DNA from: Haemonchus contortus
Taxonomy: Eukaryota > Nematoda > Chromadorea > Rhabditida > Trichostrongylidae
Length of the DNA: 64,000 nt
Assembly (NCBI GenBank): GCA_000469685.2
Contig: LS997564.1
Coordinates: 27,624,959-27,688,958, forward strand
Direction of reading: 5' to 3'
Under the pieces are notes generated by a model. The model was not told where the DNA came from and did no database searches. It saw only the letters and a program-made list of their open reading frames with translations. The position numbers and the translations under genes were made by a program. The number at the start of each line of letters is the position of its first letter. The first letter of the stretch is position 1. Below are positions 22,401-34,100 of the stretch, one piece after another.

Positions 22401-24340
22401 TGCATAAGCCCCTTCGAAGGGGAAATGGAAATGGTTTTTGATCTTGTTTTTCTGTTTTTCGCCGGCGGACTACGAAAGCAGCCAGTTAGCCCGAAACTGT
22501 TCAGTTCAGTGGAGCTGGAGGAATACAAATTCATGAACCATTCATTCCGACTTTCGTAAACCGTTCGATCTCCTAAAATTATTGCTTTTACAAGGGACTC
22601 TAGGATTGTTAAGGATTTTGCAAGCACCTTGAAAAAAAACGCTAGTTCGGATATTAACCCAAATAATCGACTTGATCTTTTTTCTTGACTGCTGTCACTT
22701 CGCTACAGTTCTCATATAAAAATCTCACAAGGATATCGAGTTATAGGAGAGACATCGGTTTTTAACGAAACCCAACCCACCTTTATACTTTTCGGGACAA
22801 CTCACTTGCTCATAACTCGCCACCCTTTGGAAACTCTTGCAAATCTAAGGGGAGATAATATGTACAGCGGGAACCTTTCGTTTCTTCAGAAGAAGTGCGT
22901 GCCGACGTGAAATGGCTTTATAGAGGTGATACTGTGTTGTATCTATTTGCCTCCAGATGTGGAATGTGATAGCGGTTCTTGGTCTCGCAGTGAACCGTGG
23001 CAGGAAGGCCGTATGCTGTACTGCTTCCACTCAGTCGCAGACGAATTTGAAGACGATGAGTTCTCCGGTATGATCGTATCGGTGGATCTCGACACAAGTG
23101 AAGTGAATACTAGTTTGAATGGTTGTTCAGCATTACTCTCATGCAGACCGATGACTCTTTTAAGGTCTCCTGGATAACGATAGCCGATGAGCGATTGAAA
23201 TCGTTTTTTGATGACCCCAATCACCCTGTACGGTTCGTGCGTGTAATCCACAGAAATGACAGAGTGTGGATGACAACAGAGAAGCTTTTAGAGAATTCGA
23301 AGAAGGTTTATTTGAAAGAAGACCACAGGTGATTTCTTCGATTTGACTAGTTGTGCTTAATTAGAGATCGCTCAAAACCAACTGCAACTCGTAATTTCAT
23401 TGAAACAAGTCTCTGCTCTCTAGGTGGCACGAGATAGGATCTGGAATTGCGGACACCATGGTCTTAATTGATGTACGTGACGACGGCAATGCTTTGGTAC
23501 TCAACATTGAAACACATCTCGAGGGTCACTTTCACGAGGATAGCGTATCGTTTGCTGTATTGAGTCGTTGGTATGTTGCAACATTAAGGTTATATGTTTT
23601 CGGGGAAGAATGGCTCTGTCACATGGGTAAGCAGGTATTCCATAGTAGTTGCATACTGGCTACCCAGTGTTGATTTGAAGAAAGATAAGGCAGTATTCAG
23701 ACAGTTTACTTTTACAGAGGGTAAAAATCCGGAACATTCCCGGTACTTTCTTGACAGATTGAATTATTGAACTTATTCAGAGATCATCATCCTATTTCAT
23801 AGACCCTGTACTTATCAGATATACTTCAAGGTTTCTCAACACTACGGAAGCGGTTGCTTAACCAGTTTCTCTTATTTTTTATTTTGTTAAACATAAGGGT
23901 CGTTTGCGTCGAGCTAAGATAGCGAATCCCTGGAGCACTACTGTAGTTCATAGGATTCAGAAATCGTTTGACACTTCTCCCCTTTCTCCTATTTCGGGTG
24001 GTGATACCGTTTCGGAACTGTCTACCGGTCGGTTTTAGAGTCTATCCACGGTGTTTAACGATACATTGAATTCTTACAATTCTTCTTATATCTAACAACG
24101 CTTAGGAGATGGCAAAGATTCTCTGAGTTATGTCGATGCTTAGAGGAGGAAGTCCGCAAACCTGGGAAGACCCATATTGCATGGTCACCTTGTACTCGTT
24201 ACCACATCACTACCGTATTCTCCACTTCTGAGTTGGTTGCGAACCTGTTTCAAAATACATGGTTTTTTCAGCGGAGTTCCGTCTCTACAGTCAATAGCAA
24301 GGAATGCCGCTCTCAGATATGTAGAAAGTCTCCGTTATAA
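16463..24340 (+). CDS. Multi-exon gene, protein not identified (about 590 aa, soluble)
   Basis: Not recognised with confidence. Exons found by splice sites and phase: 16463-16510, 16668-16718, 20024-20157, 20746-20868, 20944-20992, 21052-21190, 21685-21811, 21844-21965, 22019-22107, 22957-23102, 23147-23328, 23424-23570, 23668-23692, 23898-24031, 24106-24340 (stop TAA). The link between 20157 and 20746 does not keep phase, so a short exon is probably missing there. The last three exons are less certain. The protein starts MSSGNEGGVSPL and has no signal peptide or membrane span. The middle has beta-strand-like stretches (GNRYVYCIV, NKFLVYDLWSG, DGVTMVIPFDNGISVIEM, TMVLIDVRDDGNALVLNIE), as in a beta-propeller. 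A faint resemblance to the Nup133-type nucleoporin propeller is only a guess. The intron at 22107 uses a GC donor (ACAG|GCAAGT). The second intron (3.3 kb) holds retroelement debris. Confidence 0.6.
17350..17900 (-). mobile_element. Retroelement gag-like fragment in an intron
   Basis: Minus-strand frames give LLQQDLMQQLLAAQLPLKSL, FDDRDFKFWFRHFVDIHS and KLIDEYFDDLKQALHFHVE. These are helical, Gln/Leu-rich segments like LTR-retroelement gag. The frame is broken by stops and by the hairpin at 17557-17619. The family could not be assigned, and the call rests on overall character only. Confidence 0.4.
17557..17619. repeat. 25-bp hairpin inside gag-like sequence
   Basis: Arms 17557-17582 and 17595-17619 (GGCCGACTCTGCAGG..CCCTGCTTAC and its complement) pair fully except for one bulged base. 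The loop is 12 nt. It looks like a local inverted duplication within the coding debris, or a small foldback insertion. Confidence 0.85.
18000..18440 (-). mobile_element. RTE retrotransposon 3' fragment
   Basis: The minus-strand frame 18297-18112 reads VERTMLGIF..., then TKIRWAGHVMQYSDDRWSRAF and WIPRDIKRT. This is the hallmark C-terminal region of nematode RTE reverse transcriptases, followed by GRPS. Further upstream on the same strand (near 18380-18410), in another frame, is LLRVHFFDSAVLR. It is 5'-truncated, as is typical for non-LTR elements. It lies antisense in a large intron of the plus-strand gene. Confidence 0.85.
18441..20023. other. Intron sequence without recognised elements
   Basis: Remainder of the large second intron of the plus-strand gene. 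A run of 12 G lies near 19123-19134. The stretch 19240-19500 has the look of a dispersed repeat, but I cannot name it. The short frames at 18832-19187 are not supported as exons. Confidence 0.35.
22259..22478. mobile_element. 220-bp foldback element (MITE-like) in an intron
   Basis: The ends CTTTCATAGTCCGCCGGCGA (22259-22278) and TCGCCGGCGGACTACGAAAG (22459-22478) are complementary at 19 of 20 positions. Inside lies a second inverted pair, AACAAGATAAAAACCATTT (about 22383-22401) and AAATGGTTTTTGATCTTGTT (about 22429-22448). The left half is unusually GC-rich (CGACGCGGTCGCGTCGCCC). No coding capacity. It sits in the 850-bp intron between two coding exons. Confidence 0.8.
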
Positions 24341-24912
24341 CAGGCATATGGCTAGGATCTTCGGTTATGATAACTTCTGACATAAGAATTTTATTTTATC
24401 TAATCATAAGAGCTGTTGGCTTATATGTTGTAAATTTATTATATGTTATGTTATGTTTACCTATTTTTGAAAAAAATTGTTCTGCCCTGCTTTGCTATAT
24501 ACATATTATTGCCTAAAATCCGTTTTATCATTTGTTTGAATGTCTCTGAGCAGAAGGATTAAACAGGGCACAAAATTTATTTTCGATCAAGAATGCAACG
24601 TAACAAATTCTGAGGCATGAAGGATAATGTTTATGGATAATGTGGACACACCTTAAAAGCACAGTTCACGATAAAAATGGTTTTCGAAATACTCCTTTGG
24701 ATGAGCGTGTGGTTTGAGCCCTTGCTTCGCCGATCCTGACCACATTTCGCCCAAGTACCTTCTCAGGGGTAAATTATATTCACCAGTAAGAAGTTCAAAC
24801 CATTTCAATCGCAAATTGTACTTTTAAGTACCCGACCAAGAACACAATTGGCAGTAGTATCTACAGAAAAAGAGGATATTATTGAATTCTACATGACTTT
24901 TTGAAAGGAGAC
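24341..24912. other. Convergent intergenic region
   Basis: Lies between the ends of the plus-strand gene (stop at 24340) and the minus-strand gene (stop at 24913), so it should hold both 3' UTRs. TTTATT near 24572-24577 is AATAAA on the minus strand, a possible poly(A) signal for the minus gene. No gene is supported here. Confidence 0.4.
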
Positions 24913-27551
24913 TTATTCTGCAAAATGTCGATACTAGGAATTTTCTCTTCCATGTTCGGTTTCCGAGGCAATTTTTCACGTCGCTTTTCCATTCCATCGT
25001 CAATGCAAACGTCGTTTTCTGCTCTGGTTGTGGCCAGAAATGGACGTGCAGCCATGAGCGCTACGGCAAAGCAGTGCCGAAGTAGGCTCTGAATGGATAC
25101 CAAGAGATTATTCAAGGTATTCAATGATGTGGTGTGACCCTACTACTTCAAGCACCAAAATCTGATTTCACCCATCCAACAAGGCTCCGGAGAAGAACTG
25201 ATTTGTCAAGCCTTTTTTGGAATATCAAAACTCTACCGTCTTCTACTAACCAAATATTTCTTGTGCTATTGCCAAGGGGTTCAGCACAGTATTGAAACGT
25301 ACCCTTCCTAATCCAGTTGATTCCATGCAACGAAAAACTTTCGAATTCCTTGATAACTCCTTCAACTGTTTCATGACGTCGTATGGAGTGGATCCACGGT
25401 CGGGAGAGCGGTAAGCAAGCAAAATCACTGGACAAATCCATTCTTGTGAATCTATCTGAAGTAGGATGATAATTTTCGTTTAGAGGTGATAAGACATTGT
25501 TTAGCTAGTACCTTTCTTCTAACGAATTCTATCCTTTTCAAAGCCTGCGATTTGTCATCGGTGCTCAGAGCAAATATGATTACATGAGGTGAATTGAAGG
25601 TGTCGTTGAAGTTTATGCAATCACATTCGTCGACGTATGTCTAAAAAACCGGAGATCGGAGGTCAACTCAAGTTTCTCGAATAAAATGAGAAATTCTAAG
25701 GCCAGGGAAGGATCACGTGTGGAGGTGTATAAGAGCTTGCTATTGGTGTATCTTTATCCCGTGGTCATGGAGCAGATTTCTTTATTTGCAAAGCGATTAA
25801 ATGAACGGAGTTGGGATGGGGTTTTTTCACATTGTAACAGGCAAATGGGTGGAATTCTGATGGTTTTCTCGGAGTCTTCTTGTTCTGAACCCTACATGCC
25901 CAGTTTGCAGCGATGTTCTGCCTAATGCTGAGTGGGGTGTAGAATGGATTTAAGATAGTGAGTTAGGAGCAAGAAACTCAAGATCGAAAAGGCAAAGGAA
26001 GCGATCTGTAATTCTGAAAAAGCCAGGGTGGAGTGTAAACAAAAGTTGTGTGACAGAACAAAAAGGACATAACTATGGACCCTCACTTCCCAATTTCACA
26101 ATTCCTGCTCACTGTTCTTGAAGCCGTCCCTTACGCTTGTTTTGCACACACACTTATATACACTCATCTCTTTGTTGAGAGCTGTGAAGGAAGAACCACC
26201 AAAACTTCGTTCACCACCAACCTCAGTTCAGCTCCCATTGTTATGCTTTCTATGGTATGATTCTTAGTAAAGATGGACGCTGGACAATGAAATCCTTCCT
26301 TATTCACTGGGATTTGTTGAATTATGATATGAGTACCTCGACAACATCCATCAAGTAGTTGGCCTCAGAATTCTTCTTCTGCGTCTCTTTCATGTTCAAC
26401 GTTAATCTGGCCATCATCTGAAATCAATTTAATTAAGGTCGCCTAAGTACTGCGATCCTTTCTTCTTCCCATACTTCCCATCTCTTAGGCTGACGTCTAT
26501 GCTTTGGCCAGGCACCTGGACAGAGATTATGTTATCAAAGAGTGTAACGATAATGTAGGTGCTCTGCAGAGATTGCTTCAATCCAAAACCTATTCCTTCT
26601 AGGCCATTGACATCTCATTAATTCTCCCTCTTTCAGTAAAATTATCGTTTTCCTCAAGCTGATTTCGAATGAGCCCGCGCATATGGGAACGATGTAAGCA
26701 TCATATGTAATGCATAGACTACTGAGTGATATTATTGTTACCCAGAACAACGAGTCTAGTTAATATGGTACCAGTTCACAACTCCATATGTAAACAACAA
26801 AGAAGCCTACTGGGTAGGTGGTACAGTTGCCACTTAGTAGGTGTTTGTACCATGATTTCACTAGGATACAATTTGTCAGTCTACAGTAGATTGCTCGGAG
26901 CATAGAAGGTTAGAAGAGAATGAGCCGAGAGTGATGTTAAGGCCATGAATAACTTTCCGGAGACTTCATCATCATCACCCATTGAAATATTTGATAAGGC
27001 TAACCGAATCTTGTGTATCATAGGGGTCTCATAAGGTTGGTCCCCGGCTACCTGGTTCTTGTTATTTATCAAAGGTAGACCAAGCGTTTTTAAAGCAAAT
27101 CTGGGAACGTATTAGGCACTGAAATAAAGGTAGGTTCGATTTTTCGGTGCCGCTACAACGCTTACCCCTTAATCATGAAGGAATGAATGTATGTGCATAT
27201 GTCGCATTCCAAAATGGTCACTCTTTTCCTAGTGTCTCATGTACGAACATATTTGATTGTACTGAAGCCGCAAAAACTCAATGAAGAGATAATCCATACC
27301 GTTTTTGATGCCTCGTCATAATGTGCTGACGTTGTGGCCTTTTCCAGAAGGCCAAGGTTTTCGCTATCCGAGATCAGGGCACAGCGTACGTGGTTCAAGT
27401 TTTCCACCTGTATGCATTGATACATTTTCTCCACACTTACGGAATGATGTTAGGTAAGTAAATGGGAAAATTGTCTTACCGTAAATCTTCCCCTTTTCCC
27501 GCTCATCACACGGCATACTCGCTTCTGTTCGAGTTCTACAACAGTGTCCAT
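24913..27551 (-). CDS. 308-aa protein with degenerate Ras/Rho-like C-terminal half
   Basis: Ten exons with consistent phase: 27551-27480, 27407-27300, 27051-26954, 26721-26612, 26515-26475, 26417-26337, 25640-25512, 25455-25251, 25088-25011, 24917-24913 (stop TAA). The acceptor of the third exon and the donor of the fourth are the least certain. The protein starts MDTVVELEQKRV; no signal peptide or membrane span. Residues from about 175 read HVIIFALSTDDKSQAL...WICPVILLAYRSPD...VFRCMESTG. The spacing is that of a small GTPase: strand, helix, strand, NKxD loop, SAK loop. But NKxD is YRSPD, and the P-loop position (CALISDSENLGLLEKAT, about residue 33) lacks GxxxxGKS/T. If the fold is real it cannot bind GTP normally. 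The family name is not known to me, and a non-GTPase fold is possible. Confidence 0.6.
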
Positions 27552-27553
27552 CT
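27552..27553 (-). promoter_or_regulatory. Acceptor AG directly adjoining the start codon
   Basis: On the minus strand ATGTTTCAG is followed immediately by ATG (27551). It fits a spliced-leader acceptor, or a cis-spliced leader exon. Confidence 0.5.
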
Positions 27554-27657
27554 GAAACATTTGTGGTTACTGGAATAGAACGTAAGTATTGTAGACGGTG
27601 GTGAATTCGAGAAGCCGAGCAAAAGAGTGCATATGGAAAGAATCAAAATCCAAAGCA

Positions 27658-28143
27658 TCATGGTCTCAGTACGAACTTTGTTCCATGCCTTTGTGATCTT
27701 TTGAACATGTGATTTTTGATGGTTGTGAACGATGATTGATGACTGTAAACTACTGGGTTCAGAGGTTGTTCGCTACCCTGCTGAATCCTGAACAGATTGC
27801 TATGAGGATTCTTAAATTGGGTATGGATTTCGAGCAATTGCTGGAAGCAATCAACCATGCATGAAGGTCCTGTACTCATGGAGGCCAATCCTAAATGAGT
27901 GAGTTCAGTGGGACCAAGGGCTTGGTCGACCCGAACGAGCTTCGCTCTCAAGGGCATGCAGAGCCTTTGGCCCCCGGCCATCATATTCGTGTAAGAATTG
28001 TAGAAAGGAGACCGAAGGCTTGTCAAGCGCTTGAAATGACGGCGGCAGCCTCTACGAGACCTGGGGGCCCGTCTAAATGGGAAATGCTTAAAAAGTAATG
28101 GAAATTGTTCGAAAATACTTGCAATTCTAGACGAAATAAGCAA
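27658..28143 (-). other. 161-aa open frame of unknown status, possibly repeat-derived
   Basis: A single uninterrupted frame, MLISSRIASIFEQF..., Arg-rich in the first third (RRAPRSRRGCRRHFKRL), with no known domain. The region is more GC-rich than its surroundings (27925-28075 on the plus strand: GCCTTTGGCCCCCGGCC, CCTGGGGGCCCG). The opposite strand also stays open for 67 codons. Both points suggest a GC-rich dispersed repeat rather than a gene. Confidence 0.3.
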
Positions 28144-31100
28144 ACAATGGCTTTTTAATGTCGATGCACTTTCACGTAGAAAGCTGAAACTTCATCAAAG
28201 GCTGTCCTGAGAGGAGCAGAAGAACAAGAGAGTGCGTTGGCCATTAGAAAATGTTCACGACCATCCGTTGCCTTTCCAATGCCATTCTTTGACAAATTGG
28301 CTTTCGAAATAAAAGGGCGTTGAATGGAAACAGCACGAAAGAACATTTTAACATATCTCAATCAGTGCGAACTTCGTTAAAGAGCCTCTTGAAGGTTCCC
28401 CCTAGGGAAAGAGTGTTGCTCGAAAGAAGAGAGCATGGAAAAAATTCTATTTCCCACTGGCCAATTTAAAAAGTTCACATGACCTTATCAGAGCACTGCC
28501 ATTTATATTGTTGCGTTTTTATAGATGACTTTTTGTAAATTCAATCATGAAATGAAGGCCATTCTGCGAAACGAAGTTTCGATCTTATCACAAAAAAAGC
28601 ATGGCACTGAAGGCGAGTCAGATTGGAACATGTCCTACAACTTCAACTGAAGGGAGGCTTCACTTCGACTCACTCGAAGCCCGATGAGCACTACTTCAAC
28701 GATGAGGGAACAAGTCACCATAGCCACTTTGTAAGTAACATAGAAGTAAAGTAGTTATAAAGGAAGGGAGACCGATAGTCGATGTAAACGTAGGCGTTCG
28801 ATATGAAGGCGTTCAGGGGTGTTCTGCTCAAAAGGGATCCAGGAGAGACCTGCACAACGATCCGTCGATCTGCTTGACCTGGACCCATGTTTAGTGACTT
28901 GCTGAGTGCTCTTCTTCAGTGTCGTAAGAAGAACAGCTACTCATAGTGCTATGCTTTCAGTTTTTACCCTCGACTAACCAGTAAGTCACTAGCACTGCTG
29001 TCAGTTGTGGATCTCTGAAGTGTTTGCACTTGGGTTTCAGATTGTACCTCAGTAAATACTTGGCTGGAGTAATAGGGGGTTTGAAGGTTATAAGAGGTGA
29101 CTACGGTTGGCTGACAATGTGAACATCATCATGATACCGCTTAGGTTGGAGCGACCAAAAAAAGAGAGCTCCACGCTTTACATCGACTTGGTTACAGAGG
29201 ACTGGCTCAACTGTTAGGTGTAGCCCCTCAAGTAATAAAGTACCATAAATGTTGACATTTAAACAAATTCATTAAATCGATTGGGATAAATCAAAGAAGT
29301 AATTCGGCTTCCGTTTCGCTCGTGCGTTAGACGGAAGTCAGACTAGACAATAATCTCCTTCGTGCTCATCAAAAGGCAAAGGTCAACAAAGGATTAAAAC
29401 TCGTTCTGTATAATAAGGTAAAATTCAAAGAATGCATAATCAGTATCCTACTTGCTTGGAATTATCACAAATTAATGAATGTAGCAGGTTCCTCATTGAC
29501 GCAAGATAAAAGTAGAAGAGGAGGCGTTGAATTTCTGCTTCTTCAATTTGTAGAAATGACAGAAGTGATGTGCTCCCGCTGTCATTGAAACAAGCCCTTT
29601 GCTTGGGGCCTTGTTAGGAGTTGCTTGGGGCCTTGTTAGGAGTGATTAATTTTCAAAAACATTAATGGGAGCTTTTTTTCCACATTGTCCTGACCATTTC
29701 AAAGATCAGAAAACTAGAGGTGATGACGATGCCTTTCCGAAAAGCATGAAACATTCTCTTTGGTAAGATCTTACTGGCAAAACAATTCTGACTTCCTATG
29801 CAGTTATCTTCACCCGCATATGAGCTGTGACTCGTTTGATAATGAAATTGTGAAGGAAAGCAATAGAAAACTCCTGAATTCCTCCACTCGCCGAGATATT
29901 GACGACATGACTCAAGAGGTAATAAAGGGCTAGCTGATATCAAATGATTAAGTTGAGAGAGGCTGGAAATGAACGAGGACGGAGAAGGCATTCTGAAGAA
30001 GTACCTTTAATACTGTTTCCAAGCTGATGGTTTCAATAATGCTGTCGCCATCCACCGGAACATTATGGGAATAGGGAAAGGAGGTAAAGGTATCATGACC
30101 CTGACGAGCACCAATTTCATTTCTACGGTGTTCATCGGGGGTAAAGGTGATAAGCAGTGGGACATTCCAGAGAACTTTCTCTAGAAGCAGAATCACACTT
30201 TGTTCATTGTTGTCAGCTTGTTAAGAACATCAAGAAATCCACCGACAATCCCCAAGAGGCCTCTTAAAGTATGCAAGTACTTAGTATTTCGCATTATGAG
30301 CAACGCCCTTTGATCTGGAGTTTTGCCCAAACAACTTTCTGAGATGAAGCTGGTGTTCTTGAAATGAGGAGACAAGCTTGTATTCGTCTGGGGCCCGACT
30401 TCATCGAGGAGCTTTACGGTGTCGTTTTTCCTTTTGCAGTCAGCTGTACCTCCACTTCTTAGCAGGGTTGAAGGCTGGCGCTTAGCACTGAGGAAACATC
30501 CATCATTCAGATCAGGTCAGCAAGGGTGACTAGTATAAAAATGAAGGGATACACAACTCTGTCTTCACTAGGCTGATTGTGTGCGAAGCTTCGCAAGATC
30601 AGGAGGTTGCAGGACCATGCAATGATAAAGCAAGTCGCCAGATTCCTGCTGTCGTCAAAGGGCTCATCATTGAGGCCTAGAGCAGAAGCTCACAATGTCG
30701 CTTTCACGGAGACTATCACGGAGATTCGCCACGACTTGAAATAAGGCTTGAAATTGCGGATGGAACTTGAAATTCGAAGTCTACCGAAAAGTAATTTTGA
30801 GATTGAAACGCGACGTAAGAATGCTTCCCGCCTCCCAATCCTCCCTCTTGCAGATTCGTTTCTTTAGAGTGACAGACGATAGGATTAAAATGGAGCCAGG
30901 ACCGATGAGATCAACAAAAACAACAGCATTTTACGATACCAATGAGAAGCTTTTTGGATTAAAATTTCGCTAGCATTCCGCTGGAAGCTGAATTGTAGAG
31001 ACGTTATAGCGGACCTTCACGGTTGCGCCATGCAGTTCATTTCCGAGTGGAAACTGCTAAAGACTGTAGCTTATGCTGTGGTCAAGGGCTAAAGGATCAA

Positions 31101-34100
31101 GCCATTACAGTGCTTCCTCTCATTAGAACATACGATTTAGTACAGCACAACAAAAGTGTAAGTAATGTCCGATTAAACCCTGCAACTCTAATGGTCTCTA
31201 GGCATTGAAGGGCACATAATTTGAAAAATGAGGCACGCATTCCAATTTCATGATTATAAAAGGGCATTGAGAATGGTTCGCTTAATGGAAGGAATTAGAG
31301 CAGGGACAACGCTGTCAGAAGAGAAGATGAAGGAAAAAGCGCTCATTTCAGCCTCTCTCTCTCAAAAGAATAGGCTAGTGGTGGGCTGGAACAGCATGCT
31401 GGGAATTCCAAAGGGTACACATGTGTTTTAGAGCAATTTTCTCTTCCAAGAATTCCTCAAAAACGAAAAGAGCGTTTACTTGGGTTTCGCACGCAATGAT
31501 TGCACCCAAGGGCAAGAGATTAGTAACTGAATCTCAACTCTTCAAGAATGGTCTATGTAATGAAAGTGCTCACAAGGAGGGATAGTAGATGAACATGGCT
31601 TTGGGCTGACATGTGTAATGTCTGATGGTTTTGGGAAGCCGATCTCAGATAGTGATTCCCACAGTGATTGAATCCCACTTTCAAACTTGGTGGACCCATT
31701 GGTAGGATGTTACCATTAATCTACTGCCTCATGAAGCTGATGACTACATCCCATATTCTGAGAATACGGTGCAGAGGAAGGTACTGCCGAAGAGGTGAGG
31801 TCATAAGGCCAAGAAGGCGGTTCCTCCATGAAGTCGCTTATTACCAACTCCGTCTTGGCACTTCACCTATCCCTGGAGCTGGAGCAGCATACCATCGAAA
31901 GCTGTACTTAACAGGCTATGCCCTGGAACAGAGCGAAAATGATGAAATGTAGCTCCCCTTAGAAGAAGCTCTAGTTTTTGTTCATTGGGTTTTTCTGGCT
32001 TTTGCAGCTGTGTATGCTGAGAAAGTCGATGCTGTTTGGAAGACCACATTCACATGCACCTGATAATTTGTTTCTCCGATTTTTTTTCCAAAATATGCAG
32101 CTGTTCTCTTAAAAGTGCCCTTTCTAACTGCAACAACACTTGCAACATCATTCTCTTTCGCACCAGCGGGAGTATGTAGGATGGAATTGCTCCTGCTTGC
32201 CAGTAACTTCAGAGCCACTATATGAGCGTCAGCCTGTTTCCATCTAGAAACGCAAGCAGGAGTTTGATGTAGTTTATATCTTGCACACTTCAATCCAAGG
32301 GGATTGTGAAAAGAGCCCTTCAACCCTGAGATCACCCAGACCCGGGCACCGCAACACAATCACCGCTCATTAGGACATCCTCCGAATTCCCTTTGCACAA
32401 TCCCTTTCTTGTTACTACGAAATGTAGAATAAGTGCAAGCTTCAAATCTTGTTATGCTTGCAGTGTAGCATTCATTGCGTATTCTGTACTCTACCCTTTG
32501 AAACAGCCTAGTACTTTTCCGATCGCTTTCCTTAACCTTCACCACCTAAGATCAGATAACAGCATGAACACAACGTTAGATTGGCTTCACTGTTGAAAGG
32601 AAGGAAGTACAGCAATTATTTATGGAGAGCTGCCCGAGAAATTTTTTATAAGTAGACTGAAGACCGGCTTCAATAAAACAACAGTAGTGTAAAAAGTTCT
32701 GGTTGATTCTGAAAAGGACCATAGAAGCAAATCCAGAAGTGAGTCTAGAAAGAACCAACCTCCTACGTAGTTCGCTGAGGGCTCACTTCTCCTGATGAAT
32801 GACGTTGAGAAGCGCAGGAGTGCAGTGGCACTAACCCCATTTCCCCCACAGTGACTTCTCGCTGTCCTTCTAGGAGTACTACAGGAATTTACGGGCCACT
32901 AGAGGCCGCAAAATCATCCCACTAAGGGAGCGGAGCAAAAAAATAAGGTCTTCAACCCATCGTAACCGAGCAGGCCGAGATATCAGGTGAATGCATACAC
33001 AGCAGCACCCAAATGAGGTCCAAATAGTCTTTCTTTTTTAGATTGTTCAGTCTTATGGCAAAACACTCGCTTTAATGAGTCTTTCCTTCAAAAGGAAGAA
33101 ATAGGGAGATTTCAAGATCACTTGCACTTACGCAAGCTACAAATTCGATTTTCTACTCAACAATTAGTAACTAGTTGCTGGGCGGATGTTGTTTCCACCT
33201 GGAAATTCTTGGCAATTTGCCTTTGCCCTCATTAATATGAAACTCTCTATATTAGGAAACTGACCTCACTCAGGTAGTAACACTGGTGGATAATGAGCTC
33301 TTATATCATAATGATTGTGAATGTTATGTCAAGCTGTACGAAACAGATGGGTTTGGGGTCTGCTGACCACCCTTCATTAGGTCACGGACTGGTCAGTGAG
33401 TCCACAAAAGGAGCGACAGAACCCTTCCTGAAAACGATGCACTTCCAGACGCAATGAATCTGGTGGTTCATAACTAGGAATTCTGGCCTAGCAGGCTTTC
33501 CAAGAGGACCGGGCCATTATTTTACCTCAGGCGAGCCTGAGAATATTCCGCGAAGTGCTTTGAGGAGGATTAGAGAACATCAAGAGCCACAACTGACAAG
33601 ATCACCTCTCATTTCATATTCAAGGAAAGGATGTTGCATAATATTCATGGGTAGGGTTAAGAAAAACGCTCATTTCTCTTTAATAATTCCGTCCGAATGC
33701 GAAGGGCTTCCTAAGGGCAACAGCTAGAGCGAAAAGGAAAGATATTATATAATCAGAATTCAGTGAGCCATGATTCATCTTCATTTGCGAACAATGGGTC
33801 AGTCGATTGTTTCTCAAAGCATTTTGTGCCCAAGCAAGTTGTTCAAAGTGATCTCGTACAAAGAAAACTTCTGAAGGAGAGGGAAATGTGCCGCTGGGTT
33901 ACACTACAAGGTCATTGAACACAGCCAAAAACGGCGAAAACGAACCCGCCCAAGCTTTTTCATCTAAACCGGCGTGATGAAGCCGTTCCGGGCTATTGGG
34001 TAGACTGGCGCAGAAAGGCACTGCTACCATAGGCAAGGTTCATGAATCAAACAGCGGAACGATTACTTCCCTAGCCAACAAGCCCTCATTCCTTTCGGCG

